Shown here: positions 1-10,843 of the stretch, piece by piece | Layout: each line of letters begins with the position of its first letter | Numbering within the stretch: position 1 is the stretch's first letter | From: Azohydromonas caseinilytica | Lineage (GTDB): Bacteria; Pseudomonadota; Gammaproteobacteria; Burkholderiales; Burkholderiaceae_C | Assembly (NCBI RefSeq): GCF_012927045.1 | Contig: NZ_JABBFW010000003.1 | Span: 310,001-374,000 of the forward strand | DNA length: 64,000 nucleotides | Direction of reading: 5' to 3' | Made by a program: the position numbers and the translations under genes | The notes under the pieces: model-generated | The model's database searches: none | What the model saw: only the letters and a program-made list of their open reading frames with translations | Told to the model about the DNA's origin: nothing

Positions 1-2502
<2,502 letters not shown>

Positions 2503-2525
2503 GCTCCGGACCGTCGGCGCGGAAA

Positions 2526-2548
2526 AAAGCCGCCCTCGGGGCGGCTTT
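2526..2548. terminator. Bidirectional intrinsic terminator
   Basis: Perfect GCCGCCC/GGGCGGC stem with a 3-base loop, flanked by an A-run on the left and T-run on the right. It lies between the convergent acnA and lipoprotein genes and could end both transcripts. Confidence 0.8.
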
Positions 2549-2578
2549 CCGTAGGGGCCTGACGGCGAACAGGCCGCA

Positions 2579-4768
2579 TCACTCCTCGGCGTCGATGTAG
2601 GCGTAGCCGCCATGCCCGCCCAGCGCGCAGTCGGCGGCCTCGACCTTCAGCGCGAAGGTGTCGCCGACGTGGGCGGCGGCGGGAATTTCCACCAGCTGCC
2701 ACGGAATCGACTTCCACTGCCCGTTGCGGTAGGACTTCCAGCCGGTGTAGCTGGGGTCATTGCTGTAGAAGCGGCGGTGGTACAGGGTGGTGCCCTTGGT
2801 CTGATTCGTGACCGTCACCTCGATGTAGGGCTGGTCCTTGGGCGCGTGCTGTGGGTCCTCCAGCACCGCCGCCCAGTAAAAGCGCAGCACCGGGTTGGTG
2901 GCCTGCGGCACCACGGCAGCCTGGGCCAGGGTACTGATGTGGTAGCTGTTGTCCTGGTTGTTCAGCCGGCCGGCATAGCGCCCGAACATCGAGGTGCCCA
3001 GGTCGGTCGCAATGGGGTCGAAGCTGCCACCGGCCACCACCGCGCTCTTGTCCGAGGGCACGACCTGGCTGCCGCCACCCCAGACATGGCGCTCCGACGC
3101 CCAGGCGGTGAAGTCGCCGGTCTCGAAGCCGAGGTTGCGGAAGAAGAACTGGCCGGCGACGCGGACCTTGAACTGCTTGAAGGCATGGAAACCGCCGCCC
3201 CAGGACTTGCTGCTTTCCGACACCAGCAGCATCACGTCGGTACCCGCGGCGGCGGGCAGCTTGGGCACGCTGATGCGGAAGGTGTTGTCGCTGCCGGACA
3301 CCGGCACCGCGCTGCCGAACCTCGTGCCGTTGAGGTAGACATGCACGTAGCGCTGGGCATTGGGGTTCTGCGCGCCGGCCGCCCGGGGCACGGCGCCGGT
3401 GATGGCGACGTTGCTGTCCGAGCCCACCTCGAAGGTGTTCTTCACGGTGGCCGATTCGGTCGGGGCCGTCAGCGCGATGCGCGGGAACTTGCTGGAGGCC
3501 CAGCCGCTTTCCGCGCCCTGGAACAGGTTGTCCAGCGTGGCATGGGAGTAGGCCTGGTTGAAGCTGGCGAAGGCGAAGCGGTCCCAGGTGGTGGCCTTGA
3601 CCGTGTAGGTGCCGAAGCCGGCCACCGGGTCCCACGGCAGCTCCACGACCTCGGCCGGGAAGTTGTTGTCGTAGAACAGGAAGGCCTTCTTCGCGCCGTC
3701 GTAGGCGTACACCGTCACCGCATGGCCCTTGGTCCACTTGAAGAAGCCGCCCACGCCCATGGCCAGGATCTGCGCCTGCTTCGTGACGATGAGCTGCGAC
3801 AGCAGGCTGAAGCCCGTGAAGCGGTCATTGAGGGCGCGGGTCAGGAAGCTCATGTCGTTGGCCCAGTCCAGGGCCTGGATGTGGGCCTTCTGGTTACCGG
3901 CCTGGTAGGCCCGTGAAATCAGCTCGCGCACGGTCTGGTCATCCTCTTCCAGCGTGCCGTTGCCTTCCTTGTAGAGGCTGAACAGGCCGGCGCCTTTGGA
4001 GGGCTTACGGGCCACGTGATACCAGGCCGAGAAGCCCGCCATGCCGAAGCAGTTACCCCCGGGCGAGTCGTAGCTGCCGAAGTTGTGGGCGAAAAAGCCG
4101 TCCACCGCGGGCGAGAAGCCGACATTCGTCGCCAGCGAGGCCGGCGTCGGCGGCGTGGTGCCGAAGAGCCGGTCCAGCACCAGGACGACGTACTTGGAAA
4201 AGTGAGCCGTCATGAAGCTGAGCTGGCCGTTGGCGCGGTCCAGCGAGCGGATGGTGACGGGGCTGTAGCCGCGGATGTTCTCGTCCCAGACCACGACGAT
4301 GGGCACCGCGTTCGCGCCCAGGGCATTCCTGTCGAAGGGCACCGTGACGCGCACGGCCTGGCCGAAGTCGATCGTGCCGGAGCGGGTGAGCACCAGCGTC
4401 TTGCTGATGGCCTTGGCGCCGAAGGCCAGGGCCTCGGCGTTGAGCGGTCCGGGCAAGGCGTCCTGGTGGCTGATGGCAATGGTTTCCTTGGCGCCGGGCA
4501 TGGCCTCGGCCGGAATCTCCACCTTGGCGCCGCGGATGGGGCTGTTGGGCGAAGTCACCACCAGCGTACCGCCGGCATCGGAGATCTCGCTCCGGGCATC
4601 CGCCGCCGGCCCGGAAGGCGGAGGCTGCACGACCCGCGGCCGGAAAACCGAGTGGCTGCCATCCCCACCTCCGCCGCAGGCGGCGAGCACGACAGCGGTC
4701 AACAGCGCTGTCAGCAGGCTCCTGAGCGGGCGACTGCCCAGGGTGCTGCGAATTTCTTCTTTTCGCAC
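2579..4768 (-). CDS. Large lipoprotein with papain-like Cys-His-Asp/Asn motif
   Basis: Unrecognised 729-residue exported protein. It starts at a GTG preceded by GGAGGA at 6 bases. The N-terminus is a lipoprotein signal (TAVVLAAC, Cys about residue 31) followed by a glycine and proline-rich linker. Residues about 60-190 resemble a ZU5/IPT-type beta domain (DAGGTL, then GAKVEIPAEAMPG). The middle contains GGNCFGMAG (C240), KGHAVTVYAY (H349) and FYDNNFP (D367-N369), in the order and spacing expected for a papain-like cysteine peptidase or transamidase fold. Residues about 425-535 look like an Ig-like domain, and the end begins with an NLGFETGDFTAW motif seen in carbohydrate-binding-like modules of secreted proteins. 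An outer-membrane-anchored cysteine hydrolase is a reasonable inference but not established. Confidence 0.8.
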   Translation of the reverse strand: MRKEEIRSTLGSRPLRSLLTALLTAVVLAACGGGGDGSHSVFRPRVVQPPPSGPAADARSEISDAGGTLVVTSPNSPIRGAKVEIPAEAMPGAKETIAISHQDALPGPLNAEALAFGAKAISKTLVLTRSGTIDFGQAVRVTVPFDRNALGANAVPIVVVWDENIRGYSPVTIRSLDRANGQLSFMTAHFSKYVVLVLDRLFGTTPPTPASLATNVGFSPAVDGFFAHNFGSYDSPGGNCFGMAGFSAWYHVARKPSKGAGLFSLYKEGNGTLEEDDQTVRELISRAYQAGNQKAHIQALDWANDMSFLTRALNDRFTGFSLLSQLIVTKQAQILAMGVGGFFKWTKGHAVTVYAYDGAKKAFLFYDNNFPAEVVELPWDPVAGFGTYTVKATTWDRFAFASFNQAYSHATLDNLFQGAESGWASSKFPRIALTAPTESATVKNTFEVGSDSNVAITGAVPRAAGAQNPNAQRYVHVYLNGTRFGSAVPVSGSDNTFRISVPKLPAAAGTDVMLLVSESSKSWGGGFHAFKQFKVRVAGQFFFRNLGFETGDFTAWASERHVWGGGSQVVPSDKSAVVAGGSFDPIATDLGTSMFGRYAGRLNNQDNSYHISTLAQAAVVPQATNPVLRFYWAAVLEDPQHAPKDQPYIEVTVTNQTKGTTLYHRRFYSNDPSYTGWKSYRNGQWKSIPWQLVEIPAAAHVGDTFALKVEAADCALGGHGGYAYIDAEE

Positions 4769-5119
4769 GGTATGTCCTCCGGGTTATGGGCCGCGAGCGG
4801 CCGCGACAGGGCACTCCGGACGGCGGTATTGCAAGCCGCGCGAAACCGGAATACGGGACCAGTGCTTGGGGGCGTTTTCTACCGGGCTGGCCGGCGGCGC
4901 GAATAGGCCGAAAGTCACAACGCCCAGGCCGCCTCGGCGCAAAGCAGCTGCGCGACAGCCGGGCCGCCGTCGGCGCCCTGGTCCGGCGTGCCGAGCATCG
5001 GCTGCAGGCCGGCCCGCGGGCGCGGAGCGCAAGGCCTGCCGCCCAGCGTCATCAGCCCAAACCCGCAGGCGCGGCTCCGGCCCGGACGCACGGCAGGGGC
5101 CCCGCCCTGCCGCCCCGCG
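4769..5119. other. Gene-free interval upstream of the lipoprotein
   Basis: About 350 bases between two minus-strand genes. It must hold the lipoprotein promoter. Very GC-rich, with several overlapping open frames in both directions but none with a convincing ribosome binding site or protein-like composition. Confidence 0.5.
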
Positions 5120-5311
5120 CTACCGCGTCCGGCGCCGCCGCCAGTGGCGCAGAGCCAGTGCAACGATCAGGCCTCCCACCACCCCGGCGCCCAGCATGGT
5201 GGTGAGGGCGGTGTCGTAGGACAGCTCCGGCCAGAAGCGCCCCAGCAGCCACAGGGCGGCCCCGAAACTGAGCCAGAAGCCGGCCAACAAGCCCACCACC
5301 AACAGCGCCAT
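5120..5311 (-). CDS. Small two-helix inner membrane protein
   Basis: 63-residue hypothetical protein supported by a strong AAGGAGG five bases before the ATG. Two hydrophobic helices (residues about 2-24 and 34-52) are separated by a short loop containing RFWPELSYD, and the protein ends in a strongly basic tail (HWRRRRTR), so both termini are probably cytoplasmic. No function can be assigned. It is not obviously in an operon with either neighbour. Confidence 0.7.
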   Translation of the reverse strand: MALLVVGLLAGFWLSFGAALWLLGRFWPELSYDTALTTMLGAGVVGGLIVALALRHWRRRRTR

Positions 5312-5724
5312 GCGCGCCTCCTTCCGCTGCCGGCTTTTCTATAGCAACCGAGGGACGGCGTGGCTTGATGCGTGACAGGTGAGCAGTTGGGAGGTATGGC
5401 TGATTCGGAGGGTGAGCGAGGGGACGACCGGACTTCGGCATCAGCCCGTTCCAACTGGCCCGCACCCTCCTTCGTCGTGCCCGTGCAGGCGGGCATCCAC
5501 GATCGCCGGGGTGCGACCTGGGTCTGTATCGCACGACGCCAGCGCTCCCAAACTGCGTGTAAATCCCTGTGGATGCCCGCCAGCGTGGGCATGACGAGGA
5601 AATAGTTCAGCTTCGAGCGAGATGCCAAATTGCCCCGCCACGAATACCAGCCTTGGAATGTCAGCTCAAGAAATCAGCAATTTGCGCGTGCTTTCAGGAA
5701 GCAGCCGCAGTGGCAAGGCGGCCA
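5312..5724. other. Gene-free interval containing a repeat doublet
   Basis: About 410 bases without a supportable gene. Its main feature is the inverted pair of 28-base palindromic units described separately; the rest, including a more AT-rich stretch near 5600-5720, shows nothing recognisable. Confidence 0.5.
5473..5597. repeat. REP-like inverted repeat doublet
   Basis: Two inverted copies of a roughly 28-base unit, at 5473-5500 (CGTCGTGCCCGTGCAGGCGG followed by GCATCCAC) and 5569-5597, enclose about 70 bases. Each unit is itself a small GCCCG..CGGGC hairpin. Similar units occur at 40119-40138 and, degraded, near 19602-19620. The arrangement resembles a REP doublet/BIME or a small non-autonomous element. 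Confidence 0.65.
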
Positions 5725-6648
5725 TCACTTTGGGCTGTGTGGCTCCAATTGCAGCCGCGCGGCTTGACGCACCGCCTCATCGGGATCGTTGAGCGCCGAC
5801 TGCAACAGCGCCCTGCCCTCGCCTTCCGCCGCGAGTGTTTCCACGGCCATCAGCCGCACCGCGGGGTCGGCATCACGCAAGCCCTGAATTTGGTAAGCGA
5901 ACGCCGCGTTCGAGTCGTTGCTCACCAATCCACTCAATGCCTGCGCGCGCACCTGCGCATCAGGGTCGGACAGGGCGGTTTCCAAGGCGGCCCGGGCCGT
6001 GGCCCGATCCACGCCCGCCTCACTGCCTTCAGCGAGCGTCGAGATGGCCTGCAGCCGAATGGCGGGATCGGCATCCGTGGCCAACCGAATAGGCGAGCGA
6101 TAGGCCAATTCCGCGTCGAGTCGCCGACCCGCGTCCCTGTGCCCGTTATCGCTTCCCGCAGCGAAACCTTGGCCTTGCGGATAAACCCATACTGAAACCA
6201 GACTGCGCGCGGCAGAATTTCGCGCAGCAAAATAATAGATGCTGTCGTAATGGGCCAGCACCCGGGCCAAGCCTTGCTCAACCGGCATGCCGCGCATGGA
6301 GACGGAAACTGGATGCGCGGCAATCTCGCCTGGCACATGAAAGTCAATTCCGCTCTGGCGCCCGATCTCATTCAGCACTGAGCCCAGCGCCTGATTTTTG
6401 ACCGACAGGCTGAGGAGACCGTCGGAAATGCCAACGGCTTTGCCTGGCTCAGCAGCCGGGCTGAGGCCCTGCCCCTGCGACAGCGGTTCGGGAGCCATCG
6501 GCCTCGGAGCCGGAGTTGCCGCCAATCCTGGCACTGGAGTTGTCTGAGCCGCGTCCTGCCCACTCTGCACACTCCAGTATCCAAATTGGATGATATTCAA
6601 CACGCCCAGTCCGATACTTAGGGCTGTCAGAAAAGACGTTCGCGACAT
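5725..6648 (-). CDS. Membrane-anchored STN-like and HEAT-repeat protein
   Basis: 307 residues. The N-terminus has a single hydrophobic signal or anchor segment (residues about 6-27), then a proline-rich linker. Residues about 75-145 match the short secretin/TonB N-terminal (STN) pattern: LSLSVKNQALGSVLNEIGRQ, a FHVPGEIAAHPVSV strand and a repeat with MRGMPVEQGLARVL. The C-terminal half has three to four HEAT-like repeats, each with a DPDAQVRAQAL or DADPAVRLMAVETL pattern. STN domains usually mediate periplasmic contacts of secretins or TonB receptors, and HEAT repeats bind proteins, so a periplasmic scaffold is inferred. No secretin gene lies nearby. Confidence 0.75.
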   Translation of the reverse strand: MSRTSFLTALSIGLGVLNIIQFGYWSVQSGQDAAQTTPVPGLAATPAPRPMAPEPLSQGQGLSPAAEPGKAVGISDGLLSLSVKNQALGSVLNEIGRQSGIDFHVPGEIAAHPVSVSMRGMPVEQGLARVLAHYDSIYYFAARNSAARSLVSVWVYPQGQGFAAGSDNGHRDAGRRLDAELAYRSPIRLATDADPAIRLQAISTLAEGSEAGVDRATARAALETALSDPDAQVRAQALSGLVSNDSNAAFAYQIQGLRDADPAVRLMAVETLAAEGEGRALLQSALNDPDEAVRQAARLQLEPHSPK

Positions 6649-6700
6649 AAAACCTCAACCACCAAGACAATGACCCCGGCGCCGGCAGCCGTGTGAATCT

Positions 6701-7225
6701 CTAGGGCGTATGGAGGCACACCACAGTCAGGGACGAATCCGTCACGGCGATGGTGGAAGGTTCGGCAGTCAGCCTTCTTCCCAGAAGACGGAAGGTATGG
6801 GTACCGGTCCCGTTCAAGCCATTTGACCGGGTCAGCCCGGTAAATTGGCCCGTCGTGGCCACGGGCTTGATTCCGGTGTCGCGAACATTCGGGTTGTCCA
6901 CAAAGAAAAGCGTACGCTCGAAGCCGCTGTCAGTAAGAGGATTGATATCGTTCCGAGTGACGGTGAAAATATACCGGTTTCTGACGCCTTCGTCAGCCAC
7001 CTCGAAGGAAACGTCCGCGCTTGCATTCACGACACAGCCGTGTACCGCGGTGTCGGACGAACTGATTGCAATAGAAACAGTTCTCAGGGTGGTCCAATTG
7101 CTGTTGTCGGTGACAAGTCGGTCACTGCTCCCGGAAGTCCCTGTCGCAAAATTGCCCGCAAGCGCGACGCCCGGCAAAGCCGCCAAGCATGCGATGGCGA
7201 CAGACGAACATCGATTCTTTGCCAT
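6701..7225 (-). CDS. Secreted protein of unknown function
   Basis: 174 residues, ATG preceded by GGAGGAG. A classical signal peptide (MAKNRCSSVAIACLAALPGVALA) predicts cleavage near residue 23-24. The mature part is about 150 residues, rich in Thr, Ser, Asn and beta-branched residues, with two cysteines (in HGCVV and VVCLHTP) that may form a disulfide. It lies 52 bases upstream of the STN/HEAT gene on the same strand and the two may be co-transcribed. No family recognised; base composition is lower in GC than most neighbours. Confidence 0.75.
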   Translation of the reverse strand: MAKNRCSSVAIACLAALPGVALAGNFATGTSGSSDRLVTDNSNWTTLRTVSIAISSSDTAVHGCVVNASADVSFEVADEGVRNRYIFTVTRNDINPLTDSGFERTLFFVDNPNVRDTGIKPVATTGQFTGLTRSNGLNGTGTHTFRLLGRRLTAEPSTIAVTDSSLTVVCLHTP

Positions 7226-7550
7226 AGCCTTCTCCTCCGGCTCGAACCCCTGGCAGGGCTGAAGGATTCAAAGCACAAAGCACGCCCCGGGCTTGCGACC
7301 TCGCCCTGCATTCACGGTGCTGCAATACCCAGTTATTTCAAATTAGCCATACAACTGGCTTGCGTGGCGCCAATTTATGAAGGCAGGCGTAACTTTGGTT
7401 ACTTTACGCCTTGCGACTTTCTTCCCAGCACTGCCTCTAGTTGACCAAGAACACCCAACGCATAAAAACCCTTGACCCGTCCACCATCCAGCGTCAATAT
7501 TCGATACACCGTTTGTCCACAACACCCAATTCCACTAGATTTTCAGCAAA
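7226..7550. other. Gene-free interval with small hairpin
   Basis: About 325 comparatively AT-rich bases. It contains an imperfect hairpin, GGCGTAA (7386-7392) and TTACGCC (7404-7410), which could bind a regulator or end the thioesterase transcript entering from the right. It must also hold the promoter of the secreted protein gene. No coding sequence is supported. Confidence 0.45.
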
Positions 7551-7982
7551 TTATTTGACACCCCACAACACCATCTGCGTACACCGAAACAACGCAATCT
7601 TCTTCCCGGTCGCCTCATCCGAAACCACCGCATCCCAAACCTGCGTATTCCTTCCCAGGTGCTGGGCCGTGGCGACGCAGGAAATCACCCCTTCCCTGAC
7701 CGTCGCCAAGTGGTTGCTCTTGAGCTCGATGGTCGTGAAAGAAGTGGCGCCTTCCGGCAAATGCGCGATGGTGGCGTAGCCGCAGGTGGTATCCGCCAGC
7801 GCCACCACGCTGGCGGCGTGCAGGAATTCGTTGGGCGCGATGTGGAGTTTCTTTACCGGCATGCGGCTGCGCAACGCGCCTTCTGAAATTTCCAGCATCT
7901 CGATGCCCAGGTAGCCGGGCAGGTATTCCTGGCCGCGCTGGTTCAGGATGTCGATGGTGATTTGCGGGCGGAGTTTGCTCAT
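7551..7982 (-). CDS. PaaI-family hotdog thioesterase
   Basis: 143-residue single hotdog-fold protein of the PaaI/YdiI acyl-CoA thioesterase family, predicted to hydrolyse an acyl- or aryl-CoA in the cytoplasm. The central helix region reads LHAASVVALADTTCGYAT, equivalent to the family's N-H-G...D-x-x-x-G pattern; the residue before the helix is in PNEFLHAA. C-terminal strands include LGRNTQVWDAVVSDEATGK and ALFRCTQMVL. Length fits the family. It follows leuE by 25 bases on the same strand, so the pair probably forms an operon. Substrate cannot be read from the sequence. Confidence 0.85.
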   Translation of the reverse strand: MSKLRPQITIDILNQRGQEYLPGYLGIEMLEISEGALRSRMPVKKLHIAPNEFLHAASVVALADTTCGYATIAHLPEGATSFTTIELKSNHLATVREGVISCVATAQHLGRNTQVWDAVVSDEATGKKIALFRCTQMVLWGVK

Positions 7983-8007
7983 GAGTGTCTCCAGATAATG
8001 AAAATGA

Positions 8008-8664
8008 TTAGCGCAGCGTCGCCCCAGCCAACTTCACGCCAAACCCGATGAACGCCGCACCCACCCCGCCCGTGCCCGCCGCCGCCAGCTTCTGGTGCCG
8101 CCGGAATTTCTCGGCCAGCCGGGCGCCGGCGAATATCAGGACGGTCAGGTACAGCGCGCTGCACAACTGCACGATCAGCCCCAGGATCAGGAAGGACAGC
8201 GCCGGGTGCGCGTAGCCCGGGGCCACGAACTGGATGAAGAAGGAGACGAAAAACAGGATCGCCTTCGGATTCATCAGGCTGATCACCAGCGCGGTGCGGA
8301 AAGGCCGCAGGTTTTTTTCCTCGTCCGACGGCACAGATTCGCCCGCCCTCACCTCATCGCCTTTCCAGCCCTGCCACGCCGCCTTCAGCAGCTTGAATCC
8401 CAGCCAAGCGAGATACGCGGCGCCGGCGTATTTCAGCGCGTAGAACAGCGCCGGGGTGCTGTGCAGCAGCGAGGCAACGCCGGTGGCGGACAGGATCATC
8501 AGGATGGTGTCGCCGAGGAATATGCCGGCCGCGCCGCGGTAGCCCACTGCCACGCCCTTGCGCGAGGCCACCGTCATCACGTAGACCGAATTGGGCCCGG
8601 GCAGCAGCACGATGAAGACCGTGCCGAGGATGAAGGTGGTCAGATCGGTGATGCCGTAAATCAT
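8008..8664 (-). CDS. leuE: Leucine efflux protein LeuE (LysE/RhtB family)
   Basis: 218-residue inner membrane exporter with six predicted helices. The N-terminal signature TVFIVLLPGPNSVYVMTVA followed by GYRGAAGIFLGDTILM is typical of RhtB-type amino acid exporters, and the start MIYGITDLTTF and overall length match LeuE, which exports leucine and related amino acids. LMNPKAILFFVSFF is the second conserved motif. The ATG at 8664 was chosen because family similarity begins exactly there; the longer upstream frame is arginine and proline-rich and not protein-like. It is first in a probable operon with the thioesterase. Confidence 0.9.
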   Translation of the reverse strand: MIYGITDLTTFILGTVFIVLLPGPNSVYVMTVASRKGVAVGYRGAAGIFLGDTILMILSATGVASLLHSTPALFYALKYAGAAYLAWLGFKLLKAAWQGWKGDEVRAGESVPSDEEKNLRPFRTALVISLMNPKAILFFVSFFIQFVAPGYAHPALSFLILGLIVQLCSALYLTVLIFAGARLAEKFRRHQKLAAAGTGGVGAAFIGFGVKLAGATLR

Positions 8665-9043
8665 CTGTAGATTTTGGCACCGGCCATCGGCGTTACCACC
8701 ACGCGGAAGACGCGGCCGCGCACTTTTTGGCGCCCTCGCCATGGCAGCACCGCGAATCCTGACGCGACGCTGACAATTCCACGGCACAGGCCAGGACGAA
8801 ATCAATTCGCACCCCGGTCCTGCAGCAGGAAAACCGGCGCCGGGCCGCCCCGCCGAGCGCAGGGCCGCTGCCTTATTTCGGCATGTCCGTCTGTCATGAA
8901 TCTTCTGCAAACGTCGTCCGCCGGTTTCCGGGCATGAATATGTTCCCCGGCCTGCGCCAGCGCGAGGCGGGGATTCTGTCCGTCAAAATCCCTTCCTACC
9001 ATGATGTGGACCGGCCGGCTGTTTTCAGGATTGGAGGTCCGCC
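8665..9043. other. Divergent promoter region, leuE and PEP-CTERM gene
   Basis: About 380 bases between divergent genes. It contains TTCTGTCCGTCA at 8974-8985, a 12-mer also found upstream of the second PEP-CTERM locus. A GGAGGT ribosome binding site at 9033-9038 serves the downstream gene. No gene is supported inside. Confidence 0.5.
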
Positions 9044-10795
9044 ATGCGCTCCCCTTATTCATTCTTGACCCTGGCCGCAGTGCTGGCCGCCGCGCCGGGT
9101 TTTGCTTCGGCCGATGCCACCGCCAGCGTACGCCTCACGCGTTTCGGCTATTCGCTCATCGACCTGAATCCCGGTGACGGCATTGCACCGGCCGTGAGTT
9201 TCGAGGCCCTGAATCACGGCGCCGGCGTGCGTGCCCGCGTCACCCAGCAATTCAGCCCCTGCTGCGGGAATGTCTACCGCGAGGAAAGCTGGCGCTCGGA
9301 TTTTTCCTTTTTCCCCGACATCGGCCGTTCCGCCAGCCTGTCCGGCGCCGATGCGTCAGCGCTGCTGTCCGGCGATATTCACACCCATGATTTCAGCGCG
9401 GTGGTGGAAGGACGGGCCCGCAACCAGCGCGGCGACGGCCTGTTTTTCACGGAATTCATCGCCGGCGCCCAGCCCGCCTCGGGCTACGCCCTCTCCAACA
9501 GCCATGCCATCACCCTCACGCCGTTCACGCGGCTGGTCTGGACCGGGCAGCTCAGCCTGGATGCGCAGAAGACGGGCTTCAGGCCCGGACTGCGCTACGA
9601 ATGGGCCACGGCCGATGTCGGGCTGGAACTGCACTCGGAGAGCGCCGGCATCGTCGATGCCTTCCATGCCGAGATCCGCACGCCGCGCGGGGGGCCGGGC
9701 GGGATCTCGGAAAGTTACGACCTGTCGCTGAGCTTCAGCAATGCCGGCGCGGCCCCGGCCTTCGGCTTCCTGCGGGCCGACATGGGCATCTGGGGCCAGA
9801 CCTACCTCCCTGTGCCCGAGGCCGGCACGCCGTGGCTGATGCTGTGCGGCCTGGGCGTGCTGGCCCTGGCGCGGCGGCGCCGGCAGGCACGCAGGGCCTG
9901 GCCGGCCCTGGTGGCGCTGGCCGGGCTGGCGACGGCGCCGGCCCAGGCCGACATCCAGACCTGGTCCCGGGTCACGAACTTTGGCTACACGCTCATCGAC
10001 CTCAACCCCGGCGACGGCATCGCCACCGGCATCGAGTTCTCGGTGCAGCCCGGCCTGGGCTCGGGCGGCTCGCGCGTCGAGGCCGAGTTCTGGCGCCGCG
10101 ACCCGCGGCTGGACCCGGGAGGCCACACCTTCACGGGCAGCGAGCTCAAGACCGACGGGCTGCGCATGTTCACGCCCATGGCCGCGTCCGTCGGCATCGC
10201 GCCGGGCATCGAGGCCTCGGCACGCATGGAGGGCGCGGTGGCGAACCACAGCTTCCTGTTCGAAGCCCAGGGCCGGATGCGCAACGAGGCCGCGGGCGGG
10301 TCGGCCTACCAGGGCTCGGCGTACCAGGCCATCACGCAACCTGCGGACGACCCCTGGAGCGGTACCACCATGTTCCGGCTCACGCCGTTCACGCGCGTGG
10401 TGTGGAGCGGCGACTACGCCATGCGCGCGCAGACCACGCTGGGCCGCTTCGCCGACAGCAACGAGATTGCCACCGCCGCGCTGACGGTGCAGGCCGCGGA
10501 CCCCTGGAGCGGCGAGGCCTTCGACGGCTTCTTCAAGAACCTGGAGCTGGTCCAGACGGAGCCCGGGCTGCTGACGGACGGCGGCTCGCTGAGCGTGTCC
10601 TTCGCCAACGAGACTGCCGCACCGGCCTTGGGCAATCTCTACGTGCGGGTGGCCGCCTTCGGCTCGGTCCAGGAGGCCCTGGGCCCGAATGCGCCCCCGG
10701 TGCCCGAAGCCGGCACCTGGGCGATGTGGCTGTGCGGGCTGGGCGTCATCGGCGCCGCGGCACGTTCGCGCCGGCGCGCCGCGGCCGGCGGCTGA
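9044..10795 (+). CDS. Tandem-fused double PEP-CTERM protein
   Basis: 583-residue exported protein made of two homologous units. Unit 1 has a signal peptide (LAAVLAAAPGFASA) and a mature domain starting TASVRLTRFGYSLIDLNPGD, and ends in a full sorting signal: VPEAG at residue 257, a hydrophobic segment with LMLCGLGVLAL, and RRRRQARR. Directly after this, without a stop or Met, comes a second signal-like segment (WPALVALAGLATAPAQA) and unit 2, starting with TRVTNFGYTLIDLNPGD-like sequence and ending in VPEAG at residue 553, a hydrophobic helix and an Arg cluster. PEP-CTERM signals are normally processed by an exosortase at the cell envelope. The paired genes at 14.6-16.4 kb are the unfused equivalent. 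Confidence 0.85.
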   Translation: MRSPYSFLTLAAVLAAAPGFASADATASVRLTRFGYSLIDLNPGDGIAPAVSFEALNHGAGVRARVTQQFSPCCGNVYREESWRSDFSFFPDIGRSASLSGADASALLSGDIHTHDFSAVVEGRARNQRGDGLFFTEFIAGAQPASGYALSNSHAITLTPFTRLVWTGQLSLDAQKTGFRPGLRYEWATADVGLELHSESAGIVDAFHAEIRTPRGGPGGISESYDLSLSFSNAGAAPAFGFLRADMGIWGQTYLPVPEAGTPWLMLCGLGVLALARRRRQARRAWPALVALAGLATAPAQADIQTWSRVTNFGYTLIDLNPGDGIATGIEFSVQPGLGSGGSRVEAEFWRRDPRLDPGGHTFTGSELKTDGLRMFTPMAASVGIAPGIEASARMEGAVANHSFLFEAQGRMRNEAAGGSAYQGSAYQAITQPADDPWSGTTMFRLTPFTRVVWSGDYAMRAQTTLGRFADSNEIATAALTVQAADPWSGEAFDGFFKNLELVQTEPGLLTDGGSLSVSFANETAAPALGNLYVRVAAFGSVQEALGPNAPPVPEAGTWAMWLCGLGVIGAAARSRRRAAAGG

Positions 10796-10843
10796 AACGG
10801 GGCCGGGGCCGGGTCCGGGTCCGGCGCCGAGTCCGGCCCGGCT

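Noticed and set aside
2612-3916. 434-codon plus-strand frame opposite the lipoprotein gene
   Set aside because: Antisense shadow; no family motif, while the minus-strand protein has a lipobox and ribosome binding site.
4915-5163. Possible 82-residue minus-strand gene
   Set aside because: No ribosome binding site, Arg/Gly/Pro-rich composition, and it overlaps the better supported small membrane protein gene.
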